49,730 nucleotides of DNA from DATLYT01 sp035574455. Its GTDB lineage: Bacteria; Bacteroidota; Ignavibacteria; UBA10030. Position 1 is the stretch's first letter. Each line of letters starts with the position of its first letter. The DNA lies in the NCBI GenBank assembly GCA_035574455.1, contig DATLYT010000050.1:1-49730 (forward strand). The letters are read 5' to 3'. A program made the translations under genes and the position numbers. The notes below the pieces were generated by a model. That model was not told where the DNA came from. It did not search any database and was given only the letters and a program-made list of their open reading frames with translations. Shown here in pieces: positions 16,114-25,867 of this stretch.

Positions 16114-18621
16114 TCAATTCTTCGGAAGGTCGGCTACTTCTTCACCAAGTTCCTTCATCTCATCGCCGCCCGTGTCTTTGCTGGCATCGACAAACTTCAG
16201 GTCTTCTGTTTTCTTGTCGAACTTGACCTTGATCTTCGCGCCGGCTTGGAATGTCCCTTTGAGGATTTCCTCCGCTAGGGGGTCTTCAATGTACTTTTGG
16301 ACAGCCCGCTTAAGCGGCCGAGCCCCGAACGCCGGGTCAAAGCCTTTATCGGCCAGGAATTCTTTTGCCTCTTTACTCAGTTCAACGGTGATGCCCATGG
16401 ACGTCATGCGTTCGAAGAGGTCTCGCGCTGAAATATCGATAATCTGCAAGATATGCTCGCGCTCCAGGTTGTGGAAGACGATCGTATCATCGACCCGATT
16501 CAGGAACTCTGGGTTGAAGACGCGCTTCAGAGCATCCTCAATGTTCGACTTCATTGACTCGTATTTGTCTTTGTGAGTCTGTGTTCCAAAGCCAAACCCT
16601 CCGCTGACTTTGATGTCGCGCGACCCGATATTCGACGTCATAATGAGAATGGTATTCTTGAAATCTACCCGTCGACCCAAGCTGTCTGTCAGAATACCGT
16701 CATCCAGAACTTGCAGGAGGATGTTGAAAACGTCCGGATGGGCTTTTTCGATCTCGTCCAACAGCACTACGGAGTAAGGCTTACGACGGACTTTTTCGGT
16801 CAACTGGCCACCTTCTTCGTATCCCACATAGCCCGGAGGCGCACCAACAAGTCGAGAGACGGAGAATTTCTCCATATACTCGCTCATGTCGATACGAATC
16901 AAGGCATCTTCTGAGTCGAAAAGGTAGCGGGCAAGCGACTTGGCCAATTCGGTTTTACCGACACCCGTTGGACCTAAGAAGATAAACGAGCCTATCGGCC
17001 GTTTGGGATCTTTTAAGCCGGCACGGGCGCGGCGAATTGCCTTGGTGAGTTTCTCAATGGCTTCGTCCTGACCAACAACACTTTGCTTGAGCGCCTCTTC
17101 CATCTTCAACAGCTTAGCGGTCTCGCTTTCAGCGACTTTTTGTACCGGTATTCCGGTCATCATCGCGACGACCGCTGCGCAATCCTCTTCTGTTACTTCA
17201 TAAACGGTATCATGGGCTTTCAGCTCCCACTCGCGTTTGGCAATTTCAAGGTCGCTTAGGAGTTTCTTCTCCAGATCGCGTAGTCGTGCGGCCTCCTCAA
17301 AGTTCTGGTTCTTGACGACCTGGTTCTTCGCCTGCTTGATCTTCTCAATTTCTTCTTCGAGTTGTAGGATTTCCTTCGGAACCTTGATATTGGCAAGGTG
17401 CACGCGAGACCCGGCCTCATCCATCACGTCGATCGCTTTGTCGGGCAAGTAGCGATCCGTAATGTAGCGGTCGCTCAGACGTACCGCAGCCTCCAGCGCC
17501 TTCTCCGAGTAGATCACACCATGGTGCTCCTCATACTTATGCTTGATGTTCTGGAGGATCTGGATGGTCTGTTCGACCGTTGTCGGATCGACCATAATCT
17601 TCTGGAAACGTCGGTCTAATGCGCCATCCTTTTCGATGTACTGTCGGTATTCGTCCAGCGTGGTCGCACCGATGCATTGGAGATCGCCACGCGCGAGTGC
17701 CGGCTTGAACATGTTGGATGCATCGAGAGATCCACTGGCGCCTCCAGCCCCCACAATCGTATGCAGCTCGTCAATAAATAGGATGACGTCTTTCGCCTTT
17801 TCCAATTCGTTCATGACGGCCTTCATGCGCTCTTCGAACTGGCCTCGGTATTTGGTGCCAGCGACAAGAGCAGCAAGGTCTAGGGTAACGACGCGCTTAT
17901 CGTGTAAGACGCGGGAGACCTTCTTTTGAACGATTCTCAACGCCAATCCCTCTGCGATCGCCGATTTTCCAACGCCCGGTTCGCCGATCAGCACCGGATT
18001 GTTTTTCTTCCGACGGCTCAAGACCTGGGCAACACGCTCAATTTCTTTCTCACGCCCGACGATCGGGTCGAGTTTATCTTCCATCGCAAGCTTTGTCAGA
18101 TCCCTGCCGAAGTTATCGAGAACAGGAGTCTTCGAGCGCTCGGGCTTTTTCTCGGTCGCGTGTGCCGTTGGAGGCGTTGAAGGCTTGCCGGAGATGATGT
18201 TATCCAGCTCATTCCTCACAACGTCATAATGCACATTAAACTGATGGAGGATTTGTGCGGCGATATTGTCGTCATCACGGAGGAGTGAAAGCAGGAGGTG
18301 CTCCGTTCCGATGACATCGGATTTGTACAACTTCGCCTCGAGGTAGGTAATCTTGAGGACTTTCTCGGCCTGCTTTGTCAATGGAATATTGCCGATTGTC
18401 AGCGTGCCGCCGGATGTCCGTACGGTGTCTTCAATGGCTTTCTTCAATCGGTAGAGGTCAACACCAAGATTACGCAAAATCTTTACGGCGATACCTTCAC
18501 CCTCGCGTATAATTCCCAATAGCAGATGCTCAGTACCAATGTAGTCGTGGCCAAGACGGAGAGCCTCTTCTCGGCTCAAGCGAATAACATCTTGCACACG
18601 ATTGGAAAAATTGCCTTCCAT
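16114..18621 (-). CDS. clpC: ATP-dependent Clp protease ATP-binding subunit ClpC
   Basis: An 835-residue class I Clp/Hsp100 unfoldase that feeds proteins to ClpP. Two Clp-N repeats (~5-70 and ~80-145) are followed by AAA+ domain 1 with Walker A GEPGVGKS (213-220), the UVR-containing middle domain (FEEAARLRDLEKKL) that separates ClpC from ClpA and ClpB, AAA+ domain 2 with Walker A GPTGVGKT (~550), and the C-terminal D2-small domain. The acidic tail is typical. Full length. The start is ATG at 18621. It is transcribed alone, divergent from uppS; no ctsR or mcsAB genes adjoin it, unlike the Bacillus operon. Confidence 0.97.
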   Translation of the reverse strand: MEGNFSNRVQDVIRLSREEALRLGHDYIGTEHLLLGIIREGEGIAVKILRNLGVDLYRLKKAIEDTVRTSGGTLTIGNIPLTKQAEKVLKITYLEAKLYKSDVIGTEHLLLSLLRDDDNIAAQILHQFNVHYDVVRNELDNIISGKPSTPPTAHATEKKPERSKTPVLDNFGRDLTKLAMEDKLDPIVGREKEIERVAQVLSRRKKNNPVLIGEPGVGKSAIAEGLALRIVQKKVSRVLHDKRVVTLDLAALVAGTKYRGQFEERMKAVMNELEKAKDVILFIDELHTIVGAGGASGSLDASNMFKPALARGDLQCIGATTLDEYRQYIEKDGALDRRFQKIMVDPTTVEQTIQILQNIKHKYEEHHGVIYSEKALEAAVRLSDRYITDRYLPDKAIDVMDEAGSRVHLANIKVPKEILQLEEEIEKIKQAKNQVVKNQNFEEAARLRDLEKKLLSDLEIAKREWELKAHDTVYEVTEEDCAAVVAMMTGIPVQKVAESETAKLLKMEEALKQSVVGQDEAIEKLTKAIRRARAGLKDPKRPIGSFIFLGPTGVGKTELAKSLARYLFDSEDALIRIDMSEYMEKFSVSRLVGAPPGYVGYEEGGQLTEKVRRKPYSVVLLDEIEKAHPDVFNILLQVLDDGILTDSLGRRVDFKNTILIMTSNIGSRDIKVSGGFGFGTQTHKDKYESMKSNIEDALKRVFNPEFLNRVDDTIVFHNLEREHILQIIDISARDLFERMTSMGITVELSKEAKEFLADKGFDPAFGARPLKRAVQKYIEDPLAEEILKGTFQAGAKIKVKFDKKTEDLKFVDASKDTGGDEMKELGEEVADLPKN

Positions 18622-18833
18622 AAAACAAAACTTTCAAAATTAGTTGAACAAAAGGTGAAGGTGTTACCCTTTCGTGGTATAACGACCGTATCCGTTGTGA
18701 AGTTTCTAAGCTCAATATAACACTATTTGCAAGTGCAGTCAAGCAAAGGCTTTCTCGCACCTTTCCACGTTTCATACGTCTAACGACCAACGAAACGGAT
18801 CAGCTAAATCGGAAATTAAGTCAGAGAACGTTC

Positions 18834-18865
18834 TTTGACTTTCGTTTCAAAAAAGGTTAAATTTG
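18834..18865 (+). promoter_or_regulatory. Bacteroidota-type promoter of the uppS-bamA-lpx operon
   Basis: TTTG (18834-18837), a 20-bp spacer, then TAAATTTG (18858-18865): an exact match to the -33 TTTG / -7 TAnnTTTG consensus known from Bacteroidota. Transcription would begin near 18872. A TTG at 18863 would then lie upstream of the mRNA start, which supports the GTG at 18908 as the uppS start. Confidence 0.7.
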
Positions 18866-18907
18866 CATTCGCCGCGAAATTATTTTTTACTTGAGAGGTG
18901 TGACAGA

Positions 18908-19750
18908 GTGGCATTAGAGCAAGCAACCGGCAGCGATAAGAAACGGCAAGACCTGCTTCGTGAAAGTGGGACAATACCGTTCCATATCGCCATTATCATG
19001 GATGGGAATGGCCGCTGGGCAAAGCGGCGTGGATTGCCACGCATTGCAGGTCATCACGAAGGTGTCAATTCCGTTCGTGATATTGTCGAAGCCTGTGGCC
19101 AGCTCGGTGTGAAGTATCTCACACTGTATGCGTTCTCGACCGAGAACTGGAAACGCCCGGTTGACGAAGTTTCCATGCTGATGCGCCTGCTCCTCAAAGC
19201 ACTCCGGGATGAACGCGATCGCCTCCACCAGAATGAAGTGCAGCTGAAAGCCATTGGCGACATTGCGGCGTTACCCCAGGATGTGCAGGATGAACTGCTC
19301 GACGCCATCGAAATGATGAAACAGAATACTGGACTCACCCTCATTCTGGCACTCAGTTACAGCGGTCGGTGGGACCTTGCCCAGGCGCTGAAACGCATCG
19401 TTGAAGACGTCCGCATCGGTACCATTGCGAAGGATCAAATTAATGAAAACCTCATTTCTCAGTATCTCTCGACGAAGGAGTTCCCCGACCCCGATTTGTT
19501 GATTCGTACCAGCGGCGAAAACAGGATCAGCAACTTCCTGCTCTGGCAGCTTGCCTACAGTGAGATTGTTATCTCCAACGTCTTCTGGCCGGATTTCCGT
19601 CGCCAGCATCTGTATGAGGCGATCAGCGATTTTCAGCGTCGCGAGCGCCGCTTTGGCATGACCAGCGAGCAGGTGAAAGAAACGCAAAACGTCCAGTTGG
19701 GACCCCTCAGTGGGATGGAAAGGTTGTTGAAAAGTGCGGCGAAGTTTTAG
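18908..19750 (+). CDS. uppS: Undecaprenyl diphosphate synthase
   Basis: Cis-prenyltransferase that builds the C55 lipid carrier for peptidoglycan and surface polysaccharides. Seen: MDGNGRWAKRRG with the catalytic Asp, GHHEG, YAFSTENWKRP, SYSGRWDL, and the C-terminal DLLIRTSGE and SNFLLWQ motifs. The start chosen is GTG at 18908, with GAGAGG 9 nt upstream; an in-frame TTG at 18863 falls within the promoter. This gives 280 residues, slightly above the usual ~250 because of an N-terminal extension. It overlaps bamA by 17 bp and heads a nine-gene envelope operon. Confidence 0.95.
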   Translation: MALEQATGSDKKRQDLLRESGTIPFHIAIIMDGNGRWAKRRGLPRIAGHHEGVNSVRDIVEACGQLGVKYLTLYAFSTENWKRPVDEVSMLMRLLLKALRDERDRLHQNEVQLKAIGDIAALPQDVQDELLDAIEMMKQNTGLTLILALSYSGRWDLAQALKRIVEDVRIGTIAKDQINENLISQYLSTKEFPDPDLLIRTSGENRISNFLLWQLAYSEIVISNVFWPDFRRQHLYEAISDFQRRERRFGMTSEQVKETQNVQLGPLSGMERLLKSAAKF

Positions 19751-22085
19751 CACCATCGTGTTATGGGGCGCGCTCCTCTCTACCAGTCTTTTCGCTCAGA
19801 CCAGGCCGGAAGTGTACCGGATCCTCGGGATTTCTGTTGAGGGCCAATCCTCAGCCGACCCCAACGCTCTTATTGCAAACACCGGGTTGAAGGTGGGTGA
19901 TGAAATCACCGTCCCCGGTCAACAAACGCGTACTGCCATCGAACGCCTGTACGGGTTACGGCTGTTTGAAGATATCCAGATCTTTATCGAAAACCGAACG
20001 CCCGAGGGTGTCTACCTTCTCATTCGTGTAAAAGAGAACCCACGTCTCGAACGGGTTGAGGTCGAAGGCAATGACGAGCTCAGCACGGAAGATATCCTGA
20101 AGAAAGTGAATCTCGTCAAAGGTCAGCTGGTGACGAAGCAAGACGTTTCTGCCCTCGTACGCCAGCTCAAAGCCAAGTACGAAGAGGACGGCTACCTCAA
20201 TGCGGTCATTGTGCCGCAAACCTTGCCCGTTGATGAGAAAACGCCAAACAGGGTTATTCTCAAGCTCTCCATCGATGAGGGCCCGAAAGTGAAAGTGGAC
20301 CGCATCCGCTTCTTCGGTAACACGGCCTTCGATGACGATGATTTGAAGGATGAAATGAAGGAGACGAGCGAGAGCGCATGGTGGAAATTTTGGACCAGTA
20401 ATAAGCTGGACAGGAAAAAATACGAGGAGGACAAAAAGCTCATCCTGAAGTTTTACCGGAAGAACGGCTATCGGGATGCGGAAATTGTGGCGGACTCGAT
20501 TCGGTACAGTGAGGATCGACGGTACCTGACGATCGATATCTACGTCCATGAAGGCCCCCAATATAAAATTCGGAACATTGTCTGGGAAGGAAACACGGTC
20601 TACCCGGATGAGGTGTTAACGGCTCGGCTTGGGTTTCAAAAGGGCGATGTGTACGATGGTGAGAAGTTCGAGCAGAACCTTTATCGAAACGAAAACGAAA
20701 ACGATGTCTCCTCGCTCTACATGAACAATGGGTACCTCTTTTTCCAGGTTGAGCCGGAGGAAGTGCGTGTTGGGGAGGACAGTCTCGATATCACCCTCCA
20801 TGTGCGCGAGCGCAATAAGTTCAAGATTGGTGAGGTGAGGATAACCGGCAACACGAAGACATACGAAAAAGTCATCCGGCGCGAGCTCTACACCCGGCCG
20901 GGGGATGATTTCAGCCGAGAGCTGGTCATTCGAAGCGCACGGCAGTTGGCACAGCTAAACTACTTCAATCCCGAGAAGATCAAACCGGATATTAGACCCG
21001 TCGATGACAAGACCGTCGACCTCGAATACTCGGTGGAGGAAAAATCGAGTGATACCTTTAACCTCTCGGTCGGGTACAGCGGCCTCTTTGGGTTCAACGG
21101 CGCGGTGGGACTCACGTTCAACAACTTCTCTCTTTCCGAGCCACTGCGGGGCGGTGCCGGACAGGTCTTAACCTTCGATTGGCAGTTTGGTGAGGGCAAT
21201 CGTTTCCGCACCTTCTCGATCGGCTTCCAGGAGCCGTGGCTCTACGACACGCCGACGCTCTTCGGTGTCAGCCTATTCGACACGCGGCAAATCTATTTTT
21301 ATGACCTTCGACTCACGGGTGCTTCGGTTCGCTTCGGTCGTCGGTTCCGTTGGCCGGATGATTTCTTCCGCGGTGATTGGACGTTCCGCTTCCAGCGCAA
21401 CGATGTCAACTTTGGCGGCGGTTTCTACCCGGAGGGGATCACCACGCAGTACAGCATCGCCCAGGTGATTTCGCGCAATAGCACCGACAGCCCGATCTTC
21501 CCCACGCAGGGTTCGAACTTCTCGCTCCTGACCGAAATCAACGGCGGCCCGTTCTTACCCGGCAACGCGCGTTACCACAAACATGTTTTTTCGGCAGATT
21601 GGTATGTGCCCGTGTTTGGCATCTCTCGCATCGCCCTGGCAGCGTCGAGTACGGTCGGGTTCATCTTTGAATTTGAAGACAATGCACGGATTCCACCGCA
21701 AGAGTTCTTTTACATGGGCGGCACGGGACTCGGTCAATTTCAGACCATCCCGCTGCGTGGGTATGAAGATCGCAGCATCGGTCCGCAAAACGGCAGACAG
21801 GGCGGTATGGCAATGATCAAACATTCGTTGGAGTTGCGGTTTGCGCTGACGATTAACCCCGTACCCGTCTACACCTTACTCTTTGCAGAAGCGGGGAACG
21901 TTTGGCTCAACCATTCGATTCAGAATCCGCTCGACCTACGCCGATCGGCGGGCATCGGCGTTCGATTGCTGATCAACCCCATCGGACTGGTAGGATTCGA
22001 TTACGGTTATGGCTTCGACCCGCCCTTGCCGGGACGCGCGGCACCGGGGTGGCAGTTCCATTTCCAATTCGGCCGTGGTTTCTAA
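19734..22085 (+). CDS. bamA: Outer-membrane protein assembly factor BamA
   Basis: The Omp85 core of the machine that folds beta-barrels into the outer membrane. The 783 residues comprise a signal peptide (~1-22, ending LFAQ), five POTRA domains (~25-425) and a 16-strand C-terminal barrel (~440-783) that carries the PLRGYEDRSIG loop-6 (VRGF-type) motif and ends in phenylalanine, as outer-membrane barrels do. The start is GTG at 19734, inside uppS (17-bp overlap), suggesting coupled translation. Two periplasmic chaperone genes follow. Confidence 0.96.
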   Translation: MRRSFSTIVLWGALLSTSLFAQTRPEVYRILGISVEGQSSADPNALIANTGLKVGDEITVPGQQTRTAIERLYGLRLFEDIQIFIENRTPEGVYLLIRVKENPRLERVEVEGNDELSTEDILKKVNLVKGQLVTKQDVSALVRQLKAKYEEDGYLNAVIVPQTLPVDEKTPNRVILKLSIDEGPKVKVDRIRFFGNTAFDDDDLKDEMKETSESAWWKFWTSNKLDRKKYEEDKKLILKFYRKNGYRDAEIVADSIRYSEDRRYLTIDIYVHEGPQYKIRNIVWEGNTVYPDEVLTARLGFQKGDVYDGEKFEQNLYRNENENDVSSLYMNNGYLFFQVEPEEVRVGEDSLDITLHVRERNKFKIGEVRITGNTKTYEKVIRRELYTRPGDDFSRELVIRSARQLAQLNYFNPEKIKPDIRPVDDKTVDLEYSVEEKSSDTFNLSVGYSGLFGFNGAVGLTFNNFSLSEPLRGGAGQVLTFDWQFGEGNRFRTFSIGFQEPWLYDTPTLFGVSLFDTRQIYFYDLRLTGASVRFGRRFRWPDDFFRGDWTFRFQRNDVNFGGGFYPEGITTQYSIAQVISRNSTDSPIFPTQGSNFSLLTEINGGPFLPGNARYHKHVFSADWYVPVFGISRIALAASSTVGFIFEFEDNARIPPQEFFYMGGTGLGQFQTIPLRGYEDRSIGPQNGRQGGMAMIKHSLELRFALTINPVPVYTLLFAEAGNVWLNHSIQNPLDLRRSAGIGVRLLINPIGLVGFDYGYGFDPPLPGRAAPGWQFHFQFGRGF

Positions 22086-22146
22086 TTCGCGTGCTTAACC
22101 AGAGTGAACATCGTTCATTTCATTCATCTACTATCAAGAGGGTACC

Positions 22147-22698
22147 GTGAACAACTATCTCAAATTCATTGGTGTGATGCTGTTCGTTGTGTTGGTGAGC
22201 TCAGCGGCACAGGCTCAGGCGAGAATCGGCTACGTTGATTCCGAGGTGATTCTGCGCGAATTGCCGGAAGCGCAAAAGGCACAGAAAGACCTGGAAGCAA
22301 AAGTGAAGAGCTGGCAGGAGGAGTTACAGAAAATGTCCGATGCGTTCCAAAAGGAAGCGGAGGACTACCAGAAAAAACAGGCCATGATGCAACCCGCCGC
22401 GAAAGAAGCGAAGGAAAAAGAGCTTGCCGAGATGCAGCAGAAGGCGCGAGAGTACTACGCACAAAAGTTAGACCCTCGGCAGGGTGAGGCTGTGACAGAA
22501 CGGGAAAGATTGTTAGCGCCTATCCGCGAGAAAATCCTGAAAGCCATTGAAGCCGTGGCAAAGGAGGAGAACGTCAATTTCGTGTTCGACAAGGCGAACG
22601 ATGCGATGCTGCTGTATGCCGATGCCAAGTTCGATCTCACGTATCGCGTGTTAGACCGATTGAAGCGCGGCGCATCGACGCCGGCGAGGAGTCGGTAA
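22147..22698 (+). CDS. Periplasmic chaperone Skp/OmpH, copy 1
   Basis: 183 residues: signal peptide (~1-26, ending AQAQA), a beta-strand starting RIGYVDSEVIL, a long charged coiled coil (~45-140) and a closing FVFDKA strand. This is the jellyfish-like Skp trimer plan that carries unfolded outer-membrane proteins to BamA. The start is GTG at 22147 behind AAGAGGG. It lies directly after bamA and before a paralogue. Confidence 0.93.
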   Translation: MNNYLKFIGVMLFVVLVSSAAQAQARIGYVDSEVILRELPEAQKAQKDLEAKVKSWQEELQKMSDAFQKEAEDYQKKQAMMQPAAKEAKEKELAEMQQKAREYYAQKLDPRQGEAVTERERLLAPIREKILKAIEAVAKEENVNFVFDKANDAMLLYADAKFDLTYRVLDRLKRGASTPARSR

Positions 22699-22753
22699 TG
22701 AATTGGAGCGGTCTAAAGCTCAACACTTGTTCTTGGCCGATACGGGAGGGTGT

Positions 22754-23302
22754 ATGAATCGTGTACTGTGGTTTGGCATTGTATGTCTTCTCTTCGCCGT
22801 TGCACCTATCGCAGCCCAGACGGTGAAAATCGGCCATGTGAGCTCGGAAGCCATTCTGAAAGAGCTGCCGGACGCTCAAGATGCACAACGGCAATTAGAC
22901 GCGCTGGTGGTGGAGTGGCAGAATGAACTCCAGAAGATGCAGCAGGAATGGCAGCGCAAGTACGATGAGTATGATAAGCGCAAGCTCATCATGACCGAGC
23001 AGCGGCGCGCAGATGCAGAGAAAGAGCTGCAGGACCTTGACCGCCGGATCGTAGAATTTCGGAATCAGAAGTTCGGTCAGAATGGGGAGCTCTTCAACAA
23101 ACAGAACGAGTTAATGAAGCCGGTACAGGATCGCGTCTTCAAAGCCATCCAGGACGTGGCGGTGGAAGAAGGCTACGACTACATCTTTGACAAAAGCGGC
23201 GAAATCTTGATGATGTACGCGAATGAGAAGCACGATGTCACCGCCAAGGTGCTCGCCAAGCTCCAGCAGCGCGGCAGTTCAACGACCCCACGAAACGACT
23301 AA
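22754..23302 (+). CDS. Periplasmic chaperone Skp/OmpH, copy 2
   Basis: 182 residues with a signal peptide (~1-22, ending IAAQT), then KIGHVSSEAILKELPDA, aligning over its length with the preceding protein (RIGYVDSEVILRELPEA), a coiled-coil arm and a YIFDKS strand. The ATG at 22754 with GGGAGGG upstream is preferred over an in-frame upstream TTG at 22703, because it opens directly with the signal peptide. Tandem Skp paralogues behind bamA are common in Bacteroidota and Chlorobiota; a division of labour between them is unknown. Confidence 0.93.
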   Translation: MNRVLWFGIVCLLFAVAPIAAQTVKIGHVSSEAILKELPDAQDAQRQLDALVVEWQNELQKMQQEWQRKYDEYDKRKLIMTEQRRADAEKELQDLDRRIVEFRNQKFGQNGELFNKQNELMKPVQDRVFKAIQDVAVEEGYDYIFDKSGEILMMYANEKHDVTAKVLAKLQQRGSSTTPRND

Positions 23303-23311
23303 GGCCTGCAC

Positions 23312-24361
23312 ATGACCGTCGGGGAAATCGCGTCATGGCTCAACGGGGAAATTGTCGGGGATGAGAACATCGAAATCACCCGCGTCGCACGGATCGAAGA
23401 TGCCGGCGCGGGCGATTTGACCTTTCTCGCCAATCCCAAGTACGAGCGCCACCTCGCGACCACCCGAGCGGCGGCGGTCCTGGTTTCCAAGAAACAGGAT
23501 CTTCGCGCCTACACCGACCATGGTACGGTGACCTTCATTAAAGTGGATGACCCCTATGTGGGGTTTTTGCGCGTTCTGGATCGCCTGACGCCGAAAGTTG
23601 ATCCATTTCCCGAAGGGATTCATCCCACGGCCGTCGTTGCACAATCTGCTCGCGTGGGAAGGAATGTGGTGATCGGCGCTTATACCGTGATTGATGAGGG
23701 GGCTGCGATCGGAGATAATACGAAGATTTCCCACGGCTGTATCATCGGTCGCAATGCGCGAGTCGGATCGGCGTGTCTTCTGTATCCGAGAGTGACCGTG
23801 TATCATCAATGCCGAATCGGGGATCGCGTCACGATCCATTCGGGCACCGTGGTGGGCAGTGATGGATTCGGTTTTGCCCCAAAGCCGGATGGGACGTATG
23901 AGAAGATTCCGCAGCTCGGTATTGTGGTGATCGAAGACGATGTGGAGATTGGGTCCAACTGCTCAATTGACCGCGCGACGATTGGTGAAACGATCATCCA
24001 GCGTGGCGTGAAGATTGACAATCTCGTGCAGATTGGGCATAACTGCACGGTAGGAGAGAACACGGTGATTGCGGCACAAACCGGTCTCGCGGGGAGCACG
24101 AAAATCGGAAAGCATGTGATGATCGGCGGGCAGGTGGGATTCGCCGGCCACATAGAAATCGCAGACAACAGCATCATCATGGCGCAATCGGGCGTGACGA
24201 AGTCGGTGACAAAACCGGGAGGAACCTATTTCGGCTATCCGGCCAAAGAGGTCAAAAAGGCTCACCGCATCGAAGCGGCCCTGCGAAGCTTACCGGAGTT
24301 GATCCAGGAGGTTCGCGAACTTCAACAACGCGTAGCACAATTGTTCGATAAACTCAAATAA
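23312..24361 (+). CDS. lpxD: UDP-3-O-acylglucosamine N-acyltransferase
   Basis: Adds the second acyl chain in lipid A synthesis. The 349 residues have an N-terminal uridine-binding domain (~1-100), then a left-handed beta-helix of hexapeptide repeats (~105-310, for example IGAYTVIDEGAAIGDN), the catalytic-loop region IGHNCTVGENTVIAAQ, and the C-terminal helical tail after YFGYPAKEVKKAHR. It lies 9 bp after the second skp gene and 32 bp before lpxC-fabZ, in the order of the pathway operon. Confidence 0.96.
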   Translation: MTVGEIASWLNGEIVGDENIEITRVARIEDAGAGDLTFLANPKYERHLATTRAAAVLVSKKQDLRAYTDHGTVTFIKVDDPYVGFLRVLDRLTPKVDPFPEGIHPTAVVAQSARVGRNVVIGAYTVIDEGAAIGDNTKISHGCIIGRNARVGSACLLYPRVTVYHQCRIGDRVTIHSGTVVGSDGFGFAPKPDGTYEKIPQLGIVVIEDDVEIGSNCSIDRATIGETIIQRGVKIDNLVQIGHNCTVGENTVIAAQTGLAGSTKIGKHVMIGGQVGFAGHIEIADNSIIMAQSGVTKSVTKPGGTYFGYPAKEVKKAHRIEAALRSLPELIQEVRELQQRVAQLFDKLK

Positions 24362-24393
24362 CACGGAGGCCGCGTTGTCAGCGGCAACTTTCC

Positions 24394-25863
24394 ATGTTGG
24401 CTCAACAACATACTATCAAACGATCGGTCTCGATGCACGGCGTCGGCTTGCACACGGGTGTCACGACGACGATGACGCTGAAGCCTGCACCGGAGAATTA
24501 TGGCATCCGTTTCCGTCGCGTTGACCTTGGCGGCGCTCCAGAAATCCCCGCCGATGTTGACCACGTGATCGATGTCGCACGAGGAACCACGATTGGGATC
24601 GGTGAAGCGCGCGTGCACACCGTCGAGCATGTCCTCGCGGCCATTGTAGGTCTCCAAGTCGATAACATCATCATCGAGCTGGATAATATCGAGCCGCCCA
24701 TCGGCGACGGCAGCGCCAAACCATTCGTCGATCTCATTCTCAAAGCCGAGCTCAAAGAACAAGATGCTCCGAAAGATTATCTGATTATCGACCAGACGAT
24801 CCGGTACCAGAACGAAGAGAAGGGTGTCGATATTGTAGCGCTCCCGACCGACGATTACCGTGTGACGGTCATGATTGACTATCAGAACCCTGCTCTCGGC
24901 AGTCAGCACACCGGCCTGTTCAACCTTGAAAAAGAATTCATTACAGAGTTCGCGTCTGCCCGAACGTTCTGCTTTTTGCATGAAGTCGAGATGCTTCGCG
25001 ATCAGGGTCTCATCAAGGGCGGTAATCTCGATAACGCCATCGTAATCGTTGATCGGGAGATGTCCGATGAAGAGGTGAGGAAGGTGGCGAAGAAATTGGG
25101 CATCGACCATTCCGTCATTCTCGGTACAACGGGAGTCCTGAACGATAAGAAACTCCATTGGCGGAACGAACCAGCGCGCCACAAGCTTTTGGACCTTATC
25201 GGCGACCTCGCGCTCATCGGCGCGCCATTGAAGGCGCAGATTCTCGCCGCCCGGCCGGGTCATGCGAGCAATATTGAGTTTGCGCGTCGTGTCCGGAAAC
25301 TCTACCAGCAGAAAAAGCTCGTCCGCAAGTATCAGCATGAGAAGAAGGAAGGCGTTGTGTTCGACGTCAACGCCATTCAGCGCATCCTCCCGCACCGCTA
25401 TCCATTCCTTCTCGTGGATAAAATTATCGATTTTCAGATTGATGAGCGTGTGGTCGGGGTGAAGAACGTGACCTACAACGAAACGTTCTTTCAGGGACAT
25501 TTTCCCGGCCAGCCGGTCATGCCGGGTGTGCTCATTATCGAAGCGATGGCGCAAACCGGCGGTATCCTGCTGCTCAACGGATCGGAAAATCCGGGCAACA
25601 AGCTCGTCTACTTCATGGCGATCAACAATGTGAAGTTTCGCAAGCCCGTTATGCCCGGGGACCAGCTCGTGTTGGATATCGAAATGGTGAACCGGCGGAC
25701 GAAAGTCATCCAGATCCGCGGGAAAGCCTACGTCGACGGCAATCTGGTCGCGGAGGGCGACTTTACTGCGGCGGTCGTCGACCGGCAGGATGGCATGGCC
25801 TCAACTTCTAACGCTACCGTTCCTCAACTCCAATCCTCCTCCGAGAAGAGCCCGCACGAATAA
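24394..25863 (+). CDS. lpxC/fabZ: LpxC-FabZ bifunctional deacetylase/dehydratase
   Basis: A fused enzyme of 489 residues. The LpxC part (~1-305) commits the pathway by deacetylating UDP-3-O-acyl-GlcNAc; zinc ligands fit His79 (in HTVEHVLAA), His263 and Asp267 (in RHKLLDLIGD), with catalytic His290 (in RPGHASN). The FabZ part (~325-470) is a hot-dog 3-hydroxyacyl-ACP dehydratase with LPHRYPFLLVD, His369 (FFQGHFPG) and Glu383 (LIIEAMAQ). The fusion is known from Bacteroidota and Chlorobiota and joins the two enzymes that compete for hydroxyacyl-ACP. No linker stop or frameshift is seen. lpxA follows after 4 bp. Confidence 0.97.
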   Translation: MLAQQHTIKRSVSMHGVGLHTGVTTTMTLKPAPENYGIRFRRVDLGGAPEIPADVDHVIDVARGTTIGIGEARVHTVEHVLAAIVGLQVDNIIIELDNIEPPIGDGSAKPFVDLILKAELKEQDAPKDYLIIDQTIRYQNEEKGVDIVALPTDDYRVTVMIDYQNPALGSQHTGLFNLEKEFITEFASARTFCFLHEVEMLRDQGLIKGGNLDNAIVIVDREMSDEEVRKVAKKLGIDHSVILGTTGVLNDKKLHWRNEPARHKLLDLIGDLALIGAPLKAQILAARPGHASNIEFARRVRKLYQQKKLVRKYQHEKKEGVVFDVNAIQRILPHRYPFLLVDKIIDFQIDERVVGVKNVTYNETFFQGHFPGQPVMPGVLIIEAMAQTGGILLLNGSENPGNKLVYFMAINNVKFRKPVMPGDQLVLDIEMVNRRTKVIQIRGKAYVDGNLVAEGDFTAAVVDRQDGMASTSNATVPQLQSSSEKSPHE

Positions 25864-25867
25864 GCCC

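Noticed and set aside
24322..25554. A 410-codon minus-strand open frame opposite lpxC-fabZ
   Set aside because: Antisense to a fully conserved enzyme; composition follows the codon bias of the + strand gene and no motif is visible.
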